Shown: piece by piece, positions 1-8,243 of the stretch
Numbering within the stretch: the first letter of the stretch is position 1
Layout: every line of letters starts with the position of its first letter
Assembly (NCBI GenBank): GCA_964236735.1
Contig: CAXSFM010000020.1
Span: 1 to 64,000, forward strand
DNA: 64,000 bases
Reading direction: 5' to 3'
Source of the DNA: JAIVJG01 sp964236735
Lineage (GTDB): Bacteria; Acidobacteriota; Blastocatellia; Pyrinomonadales; Pyrinomonadaceae
The notes under the pieces: model-generated
Told to the model about the DNA's origin: nothing
The model's input: the letters and a program-made list of their open reading frames with translations, nothing else
Databases searched by the model: none
Position numbers and translations under genes: made by a program

Positions 1-61
1 TCCATCTCAGTAGTTTAGCGCCTCTCAAATTGTGCTTAACTACTCTAGCCCCTAGGTTAAT

Positions 62-460
62 TTAAAGGGGGCGAGGGGGCGCGGCCAAAAGACGCTTGAG
101 AAAGCGCCTCAAGTGATTGAAATTGTCAGGGCTGATAACATGTACTTGATTCTCGTAGCTTACTTCCTCGCCTTCGGTCGCCGCTTCAAAGCAAAAGACG
201 ACTATCGGCACTTCATCGCTCAGTTCCGCTCGTTCACGGATACTAACAACGCTGGAAATGAGATCGGGGGGCGCCTCGCCCTGACACACCAGAATCAGAT
301 CGGGATGCTGGCGGCGGGCTGTCGCCACCGCTTCCCGCGCATCTTTGGCGGTCGTAATACGGTACCCGTTCGCCGTGAGGAGGTCGTTCATGCCGTCGCA
401 GAGCGATTGAATTGCCTCGACGATCAGAATCATCGGCATGATGTGTTGTTCTGTGCTCAT
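62..460 (-). CDS. degenerate response-regulator receiver domain protein
   Basis: This 132-residue protein has the length and strand pattern of a stand-alone CheY-like receiver: a first hydrophobic strand (MILIVEAIQ) and a third strand (PDLILVCQGEAPP) where the phosphoacceptor normally sits. The chemistry appears lost. The acidic pair after strand 1 reads EA instead of DD or ED, the aspartate expected after LILV is replaced by Cys/Gln, and no lysine is recognisable in the region before the last helix (VHVISPDN). It may therefore be a pseudo-receiver that binds a partner without phosphorylation. It stands alone on the minus strand with no kinase nearby. The start at 460 has no strong ribosome-binding site. 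The fold assignment is moderately sure; the function is unknown. Confidence 0.6.
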   Translation of the reverse strand: MSTEQHIMPMILIVEAIQSLCDGMNDLLTANGYRITTAKDAREAVATARRQHPDLILVCQGEAPPDLISSVVSIRERAELSDEVPIVVFCFEAATEGEEVSYENQVHVISPDNFNHLRRFLKRLLAAPPRPL

Positions 461-975
461 GAGCTATCACTTTTCATTTTTCGCACCTCTCCTCCACATG
501 TGATTTCCGCCGCAAGGCAGAAATCGAAACGAGTGAAAGAGTAAATCTGGTGCGTTGAAGCGTCGGGATGGCTCGAAGTATTAACGACGATGGCAGCGCG
601 GGGAAACTATCATCGCCATTAACAAATTTTTAGCGCACTTGATCTCGCCTAATGATGCACCTTTATATGTGCAAACGCATACAAAGAAGCGTGCATTTCA
701 AGGTGGATTTCAGAATCTCTTTTACGCGCAACGGCAACATGTCGTCAAGCGGTTATTGACACTCAAAGCCGCTTACCTTTACTTGAAACGTTTCTTGAAG
801 GGAGAAGAAGAAATACGTTCTTTTTGCTCTCGCAAATCGAAGCGGTCGGCAACCGGGGAAGAGGCCAAACTCGCTGCCGCGCGGACAGTTTGGGGAACGA
901 CTATTTTACATGACAAGCTATCTTGAGTTGAGCGAGATGCCTATCCACACGGGCAGGATTTGCAGCGAGCGATTT
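461..975. other. intergenic gap, no supported gene
   Basis: This gap of about 515 bases lies upstream of the receiver gene and downstream of the ECF sigma gene. It contains an open frame at 639-926 (+), but that frame has a weak start, no ribosome-binding site, unusual composition and no recognisable domain, so I do not call it. No convincing terminator or promoter was seen. Confidence 0.5.
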
Positions 976-1545
976 CTAATGGTAGCCGTTCGTCTTACTG
1001 ATGTTTCCTGAAGCCGCTTTTCCCGCCGGATGAAGCGCGCCGCTTTTATCTAATTCAGTTCTAAGCAGCTTTCTGCCGCGGCTCAGGCGGGACATGACAG
1101 TACCGATGGGCACCTTCAAGATAAAACCAATCTCTTTGTAAGAGAACTCTTCGACATCGGCCAGCAGAATAGCCTCGCGGTAAATGGCCGGTAGCCGCTC
1201 AAGGCACGCCAATATCGCTTCATTACAAAGATGCTGCGGGACGGGAGGCTCATAAGCCAACACTGCCAACACCTTTTCGCTATCGTTGACCAAGACGGAT
1301 CTAAAATTCTTGCGGTAATAATGTTTGATCTTATTAGATAGAATTTTGAAGAGCCAGGCGTGGCAGTTGGTGCCCAGTTCAAACCGGTAAAAAGACTTCC
1401 ACGCTTGCATGTAAACCTCTTGCACGAGGTCTTCGCTCTCGGCCTGATTGCCGGTGGCTCTGACGGCAGACTTAAAAAGATTATGGCGATAAGGTAAGGC
1501 AGCCGACTCAAACTCCTCTGCGGTAATCGTCCTGTGAGCTTGCAT
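976..1545 (-). CDS. ECF-family RNA polymerase sigma factor
   Basis: This 189-residue protein is the usual length for an ECF sigma factor. Region 2 spans about residues 15-85 and includes the core-binding and -10 recognition helices (SEDLVQEVYMQAWKSF, then CHAWLFKILSNKI). Region 4 spans about residues 110-165 with the helix-turn-helix (LPAIYREAILLADVEEF, then YKEIGFILKVPIGTVMSRL). A purine-rich GGGGA lies just upstream of the ATG at 1545. No anti-sigma gene with a zinc-binding motif is adjacent, so its control is not visible here. The region is AT-richer than the window average. The family call is secure; the regulon is unknown. Confidence 0.9.
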   Translation of the reverse strand: MQAHRTITAEEFESAALPYRHNLFKSAVRATGNQAESEDLVQEVYMQAWKSFYRFELGTNCHAWLFKILSNKIKHYYRKNFRSVLVNDSEKVLAVLAYEPPVPQHLCNEAILACLERLPAIYREAILLADVEEFSYKEIGFILKVPIGTVMSRLSRGRKLLRTELDKSGALHPAGKAASGNISKTNGYH

Positions 1546-2186
1546 AAAACTCCCCTTCCATCAAAGATTTCTGCTTTGGATAGGCAGAAATCTGCTTGTT
1601 CTCCCTTGATTAAGAATTCAGTGCGTTCAGTTCGATGTCAGGCCGGCTACGGTATGCAGTAGCGGTCTCTATTGCGCGCAAACTTCATGCGCCATCTACA
1701 GGCATTGGTGAAAAAGCGACACCGGATTGATCGGACATCTCCATGTACCCGCTCAAACAACGTTCGAGAAATAGCCCCTCCTCGAATTGGATAGTGATTT
1801 CTGCCCTGTGCGGCGATCTCGTTTATGTGCGCGATATTTAGAGGAACGGTAGCCAGCCTGGACTAAGATTAATATGGGGGAACCTTAGACACGACGACTG
1901 ATGGATACATTCTTTAAAACTGCGAGGACAGCGGAGAGGATACGGCAATGTGCGTGCGTTGTATGTGTGCCAAGACACACAAATTGTGTGTTGAGGTAAA
2001 GATATGTCTGCCGTTTCACGAGGCGGCAGTTCAATGTATATCTTCTGTCTGTTGGTCGTGATGCAGGTAAATCTGACCAGAAGCGAACACATCTTCACAG
2101 TGGGAATAAAGAGAGAAATTTCCGGCCTTATATTTTAGTGAAGTAAACAATGAGCAGCGTGACACGCGGGAAGACTGTTAAGCGCA
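1546..2186. other. intergenic region between two sigma-like genes
   Basis: About 640 bases lie between divergently placed genes. An open frame at 1838-2098 (-) is Cys/Pro/His-rich with no ribosome-binding site and no family resemblance, so I reject it. A near-palindrome of the form ACACACAAATTGTGTGT sits at 1975-1991 and could be a protein-binding site, though the evidence is only its symmetry. Promoters for both flanking genes presumably lie here, but I cannot place them. Confidence 0.4.
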
Positions 2187-2456
2187 ATGCGTAGGATGTT
2201 TAAAAATAAAGAGCGTGCGAAGATTTTGGGCGCGTTCGAGGCAGCAGCGATGCCGCACCTGACGGCGTTGTTTCGCGTGGCGATGTATCTGGAGCGCGAC
2301 CGTAGCAAGGCGGAGGACTTAGTGCAGGAGACGTTCACGCAAGCCCTGCAAACGTTTCCCCATCTTGAACCCGACACAAATTCTTGCGCCTGGCTCGTGG
2401 AGATCATGTACAGCATTGAACGCCGGCGAGACCTTGAATTTTCAAGGCTTCGCTGA
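2187..2456 (+). CDS. ECF sigma factor region-2-only protein (truncated form)
   Basis: This 89-residue protein aligns by eye with region 2 of ECF sigma factors: AMPHLTALFRVAMYLERDR, then KAEDLVQETFTQALQTFPHL and SCAWLVEIMY. It stops at RRRDLEFSRLR, before any region-4 helix-turn-helix. It resembles the first half of the sigma factor at 976-1545 (both have a DLVQE core-binding helix followed by a C-A-W-L motif). Region-4 sequence does not continue in any frame before the next gene starts at 2534. It could be a degenerate remnant or a small protein that competes for core polymerase. The start could be 2187 or 2196. Confidence 0.6.
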   Translation: MRRMFKNKERAKILGAFEAAAMPHLTALFRVAMYLERDRSKAEDLVQETFTQALQTFPHLEPDTNSCAWLVEIMYSIERRRDLEFSRLR

Positions 2457-2533
2457 GACATGAACTGTGTCCGGCGCGATGCTTGAAGGTGATGTGCGCT
2501 AAGGCTTGGGCATATCCATTGATGAGGAGAACA

Positions 2534-2743
2534 ATGAAGCTTATTAAATTCACTGGGGAAGACGGTGATTGGCTGGCAATCAACGCAGAGCAAATCGAGC
2601 ATGTGCGCTATCATCCGGCCACAGTCCCTCATCTCTCACGAGTTGAAATCATGTTCGCGGGGAATCCTGCGCGAACTGTTTTTGAAGGGCGCATGGCGGA
2701 AAACTTCTGGGAACTCTTAACTGAACAGCAAGCCGACGAGTAA
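2534..2743 (+). CDS. small hypothetical protein (69 aa)
   Basis: The start at 2534 is chosen because a GAGGAG ribosome-binding site lies at 2524-2529, five bases upstream; a longer frame from 2483 lacks one. The product opens with alternating hydrophobic and polar residues (MKLIKFTGEDGDWLAINAEQ), followed by IEHVRYHP and a second beta-rich block, and ends in a short acidic tail. This suggests a small all-beta protein; the layout loosely recalls FlbD-like proteins, but I would not assign it. It follows the truncated sigma gene by 77 bases on the same strand and may be co-transcribed with it. Confidence 0.65.
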   Translation: MKLIKFTGEDGDWLAINAEQIEHVRYHPATVPHLSRVEIMFAGNPARTVFEGRMAENFWELLTEQQADE

Positions 2744-3085
2744 GTTTGCATGATGTAATGAAAGCGTGACGAGAGCCATGAAATTCAAACGGCATTATCA
2801 TCACACGTCACTCTTTTGACACGTCTCACACATCGCCCGTGACCGAATTTTTGTCCTTCACACACCGGCCTTCATCCGTCTATTTTCCCTCGTAAACCTC
2901 GCGGAAAGACTTGGTTGACACTCCGCGCGAGCGCGTGTTAGCGTAGAAAATCGCCAGTCCTCGAAGACATGTGGCGTCTGATAGACAAAGAGGTTTGAGA
3001 CGGGCGAGAAGCCTCCTGTCGCCTAACGCGAAACGCCCTGGCCGGACACACGACCCCATCTTCCCGACGCGGCAGAAAATTCCCA
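2744..3085. other. intergenic region upstream of the TPR gene
   Basis: About 340 bases without a supportable gene. Open frames on the minus strand here are extensions of shadows of the downstream gene. No clear hairpin or promoter was identified. Confidence 0.4.
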
Positions 3086-5425
3086 ATGGCATTCGATAAA
3101 GCAAAAGTTCTTCGTGCGGCTGAGAAGTCGCTCGCGCAGGGCAAAATTCCCGCCGCCATCGCGGAGTATTGCCGGATCGTCGAAGCTGACCCGGAAGACT
3201 TCAGCGCGCTCAACACGCTCGGCGATCTCTACACGCGCGAGGACAAAAAGCAGGAGGCCATCGCCTGCTACCAGCGCGTCGCCGCGCATTATCGCGAGCA
3301 GGGATTTTCCTTCAAAGCCATCGCGATGTACAAGAAGCTCGCGCGCTTCGCTCCCAACGATTACAAACTGGCGATGACGCTGGCCTCGCTCTACGAGCAG
3401 CAGGGGCTGACGATTGACGCGCGCACGCACTACCTCATCGCCGCCGAAGCGCAGAGGCGTGAAGGCCACACGCGCGAGGCTCTCGAAGTCTTGACGCGCA
3501 TTGCTGAACTCGACCCGAACAATATCGAGATTCGCTTGCATCTGGCAAAAAGTTGCGAAGCGGAGAAGCTGCCAGACCTCGCCGCCGACGCCTACACCGC
3601 CGCCGGTGAACAGTTAACGGCGCGCGGCGATCACGAGCAGGCGCTTGAAGCATACACACACGCGCTCGCACTTCGCCCGCGCTCGCACGCCGCTCTGCAC
3701 GGACTCGTCGCTGTCCATTCCGCATTGGGCACAGCGGACGAAGCGGCTGAAATGTTGGAGCAGGCCATCGTCGCCAATCCCGGCGATTTCGAGTTGCGTG
3801 CGATGCTGGCGCGCGCCTACGTCGAGGCCGAGAACAGTTGGCAAGCCGAGCGCGTCACGGAAGAACTCGTCGGAGTTGAGCCTGCAAGTTTTACGCTCTT
3901 CTTTGACGTGGCGCGTCTCTATCTGGCGCAGGCAAATCTTGAGCGTTGCACGCATATCATCCGTCGCGTGCTGGAACTCGCGCCGACGGGCAAGCCCGAA
4001 GAGACGCTCGTCGAGTTGTTGCAGGAAGTGCTGGCGCGCGACCCCGAACAGTTGGACGCGCTGCACCTGCTCGTTCGCATACATCAATGGCGGCGCGACG
4101 ACGAACGCCTGCGCGCGACGCTCGAACGTCTCGTGGATGTCACGGAGACGACGGGCGACAGAGACGAAGAGCGCAAGGCGCTGGCGCATCTGCTCCGGCT
4201 CGCGCCCGGCGAGGCGCGCTACAGTTCGCGTCTCGAAACCCTTGGCGGCCCGCTGCCCGGTGACGGCGCGCCGGTGGCGGAAGCGAGCTACGCCGGCATC
4301 TCCGGCGAGAGCGAAGTTCCGACCTTCGAGAGTTTCATGCTCAACGATGATTCTTTCGCCGCGCGTGCTCAAACTGACGACGTGCCAACCATCGCTGACT
4401 TCGATTGGAGCATTCCCGATGCCAGCGCAGAAACAGTAGTCGCAGGAGACGCTTCTGCCGCCGCCGTTCCCAGTTTCGCCGACCTCGACGATTTGACGAT
4501 GACCGCTCCGTCCGCCGCCGCGTCCGAAGCAAACAATCAGACGAATTATCAGGAAGTTGATTTCGGCGCTCCCGCCGCATCTCAGCCGCCGGATCGCGCG
4601 CGCCTCGAGAAGGCGCTTGTGCAAGACCTCGAAGGCGTTGATTTTTACATCGCGCAAGGATACACGGACATCGCGCGCGATACGCTCGACGCGCTCGAAG
4701 GACAATACGGCGCGCACGTTGAGATCGAAGCGCGCCGCCATCTCCTGTCGTCAGAAGTGGCCGATCCTGTCGCATCTTCTATGACGTTGGACGAAGCTCC
4801 TCGCGTTAAAGTCGAGAGCGGCGGATTCGTTGACGTGTCCGCCTTTGACTTGGGTGAGATCGCAGCCACAACAGACAACGTCTCCCCGTCAACATCTCAG
4901 ACAGAGACCGCTGCTGCCGCTTCCGGCAACGGGCAGCCAGCCGCCGCCGGGCTTGACTCCGGCCTCGCCGCCATCTTCGATGAGTTTCGCGATGCGGTAG
5001 AAGAGTCTTCCGATTCCACGGAAGTTGATTACGAGACGCACTTCAACACCGGCCTTGCCTACCGCGAGATGGGCTTGCTCGATCAGGCCATCGAAGTCTT
5101 GCAGACCGCCATCGAAGCGACCGCGCCAAACGACGGCACGCCGCGCTATCTACAGTGCTGCAACCTGCTCGGCCACTGCTTCATGGAAAAGGACATGCCG
5201 CGTCCCGCCGCGATGTGGTTCCGCAAAGGACTCGGCGCGCCCGGCCACACGGAAGACGAGTATCAGGCGTTGCGCTATGAACTCGGCGCGGCCTACGAGC
5301 GCATGGGCGATCTTGAAAAGGCCATCGAAATTTTCACCGAAGTCTATAGCACGGACGTTTCCTATCGCGGCGTCGCCGGCAAACTGCGCTCTCTGGAGAA
5401 AAGGAAGTCGGAAGTTAGAGGCTAG
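3086..5425 (+). CDS. large tetratricopeptide-repeat protein
   Basis: This 779-residue protein has a block of TPR units in about residues 1-340 (for example FSALNTLGDLYTREDKKQEA and AHYREQGFSFKAIAMYKKLA). A low-complexity Ala/Asp/Thr/Ser linker follows (about 375-530), then a short helical segment (VDFYIAQGYTDIARDTLDAL) and a second TPR block near residues 650-770 (YETHFNTGLAYREMGLLDQA). There is no signal peptide or membrane segment, so it is probably a cytoplasmic scaffold. The ATG at 3086 begins exactly where the first helix starts, although its ribosome-binding site is weak. The last residues (KRKSEVRG) run into the repeat element at 5405-5493. Specific partners cannot be inferred. Confidence 0.85.
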   Translation: MAFDKAKVLRAAEKSLAQGKIPAAIAEYCRIVEADPEDFSALNTLGDLYTREDKKQEAIACYQRVAAHYREQGFSFKAIAMYKKLARFAPNDYKLAMTLASLYEQQGLTIDARTHYLIAAEAQRREGHTREALEVLTRIAELDPNNIEIRLHLAKSCEAEKLPDLAADAYTAAGEQLTARGDHEQALEAYTHALALRPRSHAALHGLVAVHSALGTADEAAEMLEQAIVANPGDFELRAMLARAYVEAENSWQAERVTEELVGVEPASFTLFFDVARLYLAQANLERCTHIIRRVLELAPTGKPEETLVELLQEVLARDPEQLDALHLLVRIHQWRRDDERLRATLERLVDVTETTGDRDEERKALAHLLRLAPGEARYSSRLETLGGPLPGDGAPVAEASYAGISGESEVPTFESFMLNDDSFAARAQTDDVPTIADFDWSIPDASAETVVAGDASAAAVPSFADLDDLTMTAPSAAASEANNQTNYQEVDFGAPAASQPPDRARLEKALVQDLEGVDFYIAQGYTDIARDTLDALEGQYGAHVEIEARRHLLSSEVADPVASSMTLDEAPRVKVESGGFVDVSAFDLGEIAATTDNVSPSTSQTETAAAASGNGQPAAAGLDSGLAAIFDEFRDAVEESSDSTEVDYETHFNTGLAYREMGLLDQAIEVLQTAIEATAPNDGTPRYLQCCNLLGHCFMEKDMPRPAAMWFRKGLGAPGHTEDEYQALRYELGAAYERMGDLEKAIEIFTEVYSTDVSYRGVAGKLRSLEKRKSEVRG

Positions 5426-5493
5426 AGGCCGGCGGCTGGTGAAAGACGAAAGCCGCCTTTACTAGCTTCTAACCGCCAGCCGCCAGCCTCCGC
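5405..5493. repeat. heptad-word intergenic repeat (R1)
   Basis: Words spaced by 7 nt occur on both sides of a short spacer: AGAGGCT/AGAGGCC at the left, CCGCCAG twice at the right. The left words GTTAGAGGCTAG and AGGCCGGCGGCTGG reappear at the right as near-complements, but in permuted order, so more than one pairing is possible. The left half overlaps the 3' end of the TPR gene and supplies its TAG stop. Confidence 0.6.
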
Positions 5494-5499
5494 TTTATC

Positions 5500-5976
5500 A
5501 TGGCATCAAGGCTCACAGTTATTTTCTACATCGTGCTGTGCCTGGAGGCAGGCATCGTGCTGACGGTTGCGCCGTGGCTGCCGGGTCTGTTCGGCATGGG
5601 CGATTGGAGCAACAACTATCTGCTGCTGCTCGCCTCGCAGAAGACGGGACTGCAAGGTTTGCAGATGGCCGTCGCTTCGGGTTGGGTGCGCGGCGCAGTG
5701 ACGGGACTCGGCCTGCTCAATCTCTCGATGGCCTTCTGGGAAATTGGACACTTTCGCCAGACGACGCGCCGCCTGCAAGGCGAGGCCGACACATCAATGC
5801 GCGCCTTCGTCGCAACAACAAACGTAACCCCTTCGACTCTCGCTGCGACGACTCCGCAAAAGCAATTCATCTCCACACGCGCCGCCGCCGATGACGATGC
5901 CGCACACACTGCCAACGCCGATCACCTATCTCATCACGAGCGGCGAGACGACGCCGGACACGACTCCCACGAGTGA
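5500..5976 (+). CDS. integral membrane protein, function unknown
   Basis: This 158-residue protein has a strongly hydrophobic first segment (VIFYIVLCLEAGIVLTVAPW), a predicted loop with GLFGMGDW, and at least one more membrane segment around residues 65-90 (GAVTGLGLLNLSMAFWEIGH). The tail is soluble and rich in Ala, Asp and His. It looks like a small inner-membrane protein with two to three membrane helices. Its final 86 bases overlap the start of thiE in another frame. No family was recognised. Confidence 0.65.
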   Translation: MASRLTVIFYIVLCLEAGIVLTVAPWLPGLFGMGDWSNNYLLLLASQKTGLQGLQMAVASGWVRGAVTGLGLLNLSMAFWEIGHFRQTTRRLQGEADTSMRAFVATTNVTPSTLAATTPQKQFISTRAAADDDAAHTANADHLSHHERRDDAGHDSHE

Positions 5977-6628
5977 CGCCTTCGTGCGGGTGCTGGCGCA
6001 GGTCGAGACGGCAGTCAACGCTCGTCTCACCTTCATCCAACTACGCGAAAAGCGACTCCCAACGCGCACGCTCTACGAACTCGCCGCCCGCGCCAACGCG
6101 CTCGTGACACGCGCCAGAGCCGGACACAACAACTGCAGCAGCCTCCACCACATCAACACGCGCCTCCTCGTCAACGACCGCGCCGACGTGGCCTTCGCCG
6201 CCGGTTGCGACGGCGTGCATCTAACCACGCAATCAGTCACGACGGCGCACATCCGGCGCGCTTTTGGCGACGACTTTCTCATCGGAGTTTCCACACACAC
6301 TCTCGCGGAAGCGCGTCGCGCGCGTGATGAGGGTGCGAACTTCGCCGTCTTCGGCCCCGTCTTCGAGACCGCTTCAAAAAAAGTTTACGGCGCGCCCGTC
6401 GTCGGCCTCAACGCGCTCAACGAAGCGGCGCGCGCGCTTTCTCCGTTCCCGCTCATCGCGCTCGGCGGCATCATCAACACGACAGACCATACGCGCGAAG
6501 TTTTCAAAGCGGGCGCGGGCGGTGTCGCGGCGATCAGGCTTTTTGGCGAGTCGAAAAATCTTCAGCAAACTGTTCGCGAAATTCAAGACGTGTGGGGTGA
6601 GATTGACAGGACAGACGCGCAAAGTTGA
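5891..6628 (+). CDS. thiE: thiamine-phosphate synthase
   Basis: ThiE joins HMP pyrophosphate and thiazole phosphate to make thiamine phosphate. The 245-residue frame shows the TIM-barrel landmarks: strand 1 YLITSG, then FIQLREKRLPTR (Gln/Arg/Lys pyrophosphate-binding element), LLVNDRADVAFAAGCDGVHL, STHTLAEARRA, FGPVFETASKK and the phosphate-binding LGGI. The start must lie before YLITSG, so the 86-base overlap with the upstream membrane gene is real; 5891 and 5897 are both possible starts. It is followed 67 bases later by thiD. No TPP riboswitch could be seen, as the upstream DNA is coding. Family identity is strong. Confidence 0.88.
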   Translation: MTMPHTLPTPITYLITSGETTPDTTPTSDAFVRVLAQVETAVNARLTFIQLREKRLPTRTLYELAARANALVTRARAGHNNCSSLHHINTRLLVNDRADVAFAAGCDGVHLTTQSVTTAHIRRAFGDDFLIGVSTHTLAEARRARDEGANFAVFGPVFETASKKVYGAPVVGLNALNEAARALSPFPLIALGGIINTTDHTREVFKAGAGGVAAIRLFGESKNLQQTVREIQDVWGEIDRTDAQS

Positions 6629-6695
6629 GCGCGGATTGACAAATGATTCGCGCACCGGAAAATCGCAAAAAGAGATGCACAGGGAAGTCAATCAA

Positions 6696-7448
6696 ATGCC
6701 CGTCGCGCTCAGTATCGCGGGACTCGATCCGTCGGGCGGAGCCGGCATCATCGCAGACATCAAGACTTTCACCGCGTTCAATTGCTACGCCACCGCCGCC
6801 GTCACGTCTGTGACCTATCAGAACGCGCGCGAAGTCTCCGGCGCATCGCACCACACAGCCGACGCCGTGCGCGCGCAGGTGTTGCCCGTCGTCGCAGATT
6901 TTCGCGTAGCGGGAGCGAAGACCGGAATGCTCCCGACGCGCGAGATCATCCTCGAAGTCGCGCGCCTGTTCCGCGAAACGAACTTGCCCGCGCCCGTTGT
7001 TGATCCCGTCATGCGCTCGACTTCCGGCTACGACTTAATAGATGAGGCGGCGTGCGACGCGCTCCGGTCGGAATTGATGCCGCTCGCCGCGCTCATCACG
7101 CCGAACGTCCCGGAGGCGGAGCGTCTGACCGGCCTGTCAATTAGAGATGAAGAGGGAATGCGTCGCGCGGCCGCCGCGTTACGTGAGATGGGGGCGCGCG
7201 CCGTGCTCATCAAAGGCGGACACCTTGCCGTTGATATTGACGCGATAGACTTGCTCGACGAAGGCGACGGTCACATCCACGTTTTTCGCGCCGCGCGCAT
7301 CGAGACCAATGGGACGCCACCGCGTGGCACAGGCTGCACGCTCTCCGCCGCCATCGCCGCCTGCCTCGCGCGTGGAATGAATCTCGAAGAATCAGCCGGC
7401 GCGGCTAAACGTTACGTCACCGACAACGTCATTAGACGAAAGCAGTGA
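6696..7448 (+). CDS. thiD: hydroxymethylpyrimidine (phosphate) kinase
   Basis: ThiD phosphorylates HMP and HMP-P to give the HMP pyrophosphate used by the neighbouring ThiE. About 250 residues from the ATG at 6696, chosen because AGGGA sits about 10 bases upstream and the protein then begins with the family start MPVALSIAGLDPSGGAG. A longer open frame to 6264 only overlaps thiE. Other landmarks are GAKTGML, VVDPVM, TPNVPEAERL and the anion-hole/catalytic GTGC near the C terminus. The stretch before GTGC (TNGTPPR) looks about three residues longer than the common THGTGC form. A hairpin terminator at 7517-7560 follows. Confidence 0.9.
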   Translation: MPVALSIAGLDPSGGAGIIADIKTFTAFNCYATAAVTSVTYQNAREVSGASHHTADAVRAQVLPVVADFRVAGAKTGMLPTREIILEVARLFRETNLPAPVVDPVMRSTSGYDLIDEAACDALRSELMPLAALITPNVPEAERLTGLSIRDEEGMRRAAAALREMGARAVLIKGGHLAVDIDAIDLLDEGDGHIHVFRAARIETNGTPPRGTGCTLSAAIAACLARGMNLEESAGAAKRYVTDNVIRRKQ

Positions 7449-7465
7449 CAAGCAGGAATCCAAAA

Positions 7466-7560
7466 GCAGTGATGAGTGATAAGTGATAAGTGATGAGCGA
7501 TAGTGAGAAATAAAAGAGCAGTGACGAGTTAGGGTTCATTCTTGCTCGTCACTGCTTTTG
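7466..7560. repeat. heptad-word intergenic repeat (R2)
   Basis: GTGATGA/GTGATAA units repeat every 7 nt from about 7466 to 7497. A related word (AGCAGTGACGAG) and its complement form a compact hairpin at 7517-7556. The words match those in R5, R8 and R11. It lies between convergent thiD and the cyclophilin gene. Confidence 0.65.
7517..7560 (+). terminator. Rho-independent terminator of thiD
   Basis: A 12-bp stem (AGCAGTGACGAG at 7517-7528 paired with CTCGTCACTGCT at 7545-7556) is followed by a T tract on the plus strand (tttt then gtt). The left flank carries A residues, so it may also act weakly for the opposite strand. Confidence 0.65.
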
Positions 7561-7613
7561 TTCTTCATTTGCCACACGTCACTGCTGTTGTCGCCCGTTG
7601 CTGCTCGCGTTTT

Positions 7614-8105
7614 CTACGATGCTTCTTCAATCGTCACTTTTTCCATCACCACATCAGAGACAGGACGGTCGCCGCGCGCGGTGGGAGCGGTGGCGATGGC
7701 GTCAACTATGTCCTGCCCTTCAACCACTTGCCCGAATTTGCTGTAGCTCGGCGGGAGCGGATAGTCCGCGTGCATGATGAAGAATTGCGAGCCGTTGGTG
7801 TGCGGCCCGGCGTTCGCCATCGCCACCGTGCCGCGCTTGTAGTGTCCCGCGTAGAGCTTCGACGCGGCGTTAATCTCGTCGTTGAAACGCCCGCCCCAGG
7901 CGGACGCGCCGCCGCTTCCCGTGCCCGTCGGGTCGCCGCCCTGAATCATAAAATTCTTAATCACGCGATGAAAGATGACGCCGTCGTAATAACCTTTTTC
8001 GGCGAGCAGGCGAAAATTCTCCGTCGTCTTCGGCGCTTCGTCTTCGAGCAACTCGAAGCGAATCGTGCCCTTGTTCGTCTTGATGTTTGCGATGCGATTT
8101 GCCAT
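7614..8105 (-). CDS. peptidyl-prolyl cis-trans isomerase, cyclophilin type
   Basis: This 163-residue single-domain cyclophilin catalyses proline isomerisation. The start at 8105 follows AAGGAG and gives the usual family opening (MANRIANIKTNKGTIRFEL). A longer frame to 8246 only reads through a repeat element. Core motifs are present: IFHRVIKNFMIQGGDPTGTG (active-site FHR and QGGD), GTVAMANAG, and SQFFI. There is no signal peptide, so it is cytoplasmic. It lies downstream of a HAD phosphatase on the same strand, separated by repeat R3. Confidence 0.92.
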   Translation of the reverse strand: MANRIANIKTNKGTIRFELLEDEAPKTTENFRLLAEKGYYDGVIFHRVIKNFMIQGGDPTGTGSGGASAWGGRFNDEINAASKLYAGHYKRGTVAMANAGPHTNGSQFFIMHADYPLPPSYSKFGQVVEGQDIVDAIATAPTARGDRPVSDVVMEKVTIEEAS

Positions 8106-8125
8106 AGGTCTCCTTGTTGGAAAAA

Positions 8126-8243
8126 AGTGGTCAGTGGCTAGTGGATAGTGACCAGTAAAAAGCAGTTGTCGTATAGATACTCGGAGCGTCGAAGGTGATG
8201 GAAATCTTCCTGCTGACCACTGCCTACTGCCCACTGACCACTG
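8126..8243. repeat. heptad-word inverted repeat (R3)
   Basis: Two arms of about 30 nt (8126-8156 and 8213-8243) are each four AGTGnnn heptads. The right arm is an imperfect, co-linear complement of the left (AGTGGTCAGTGG pairs exactly), with mismatches mainly in the variable three bases. The right arm overlaps the last codons of the HAD gene and encodes its VVSGQ end. Confidence 0.7.

Noticed and set aside
113..544. Plus-strand open frame antisense to the receiver gene
   Set aside because: Shadow frame: follows the GC-biased third positions of the minus-strand gene and has no domain or ribosome-binding site.
639..926. 95-codon plus-strand open frame
   Set aside because: No ribosome-binding site, Lys/Arg-rich random-looking composition and no family resemblance.
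1975..1991. Near-palindrome ACACACAAATTGTGTGT as a defined operator
   Set aside because: Only one copy and no adjacent regulator; kept as a remark in the gap description.
1838..2098. 86-codon minus-strand open frame in the gap
   Set aside because: Cys/Pro/His-rich, no ribosome-binding site, no recognisable motif.
3614..4741. 375-codon frame antisense to the TPR gene
   Set aside because: High Arg/Ala/Val content typical of complementary-strand shadows in GC-rich genes.
5860..5976. Possibility that the long overlap of the membrane gene with thiE is a wrong start
   Set aside because: The thiE family strand YLITSG lies inside the overlap, so the overlap is needed.
5600..6000. TPP riboswitch upstream of thiE
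   Set aside because: The region is coding and I could not find the conserved THI-box sequence.
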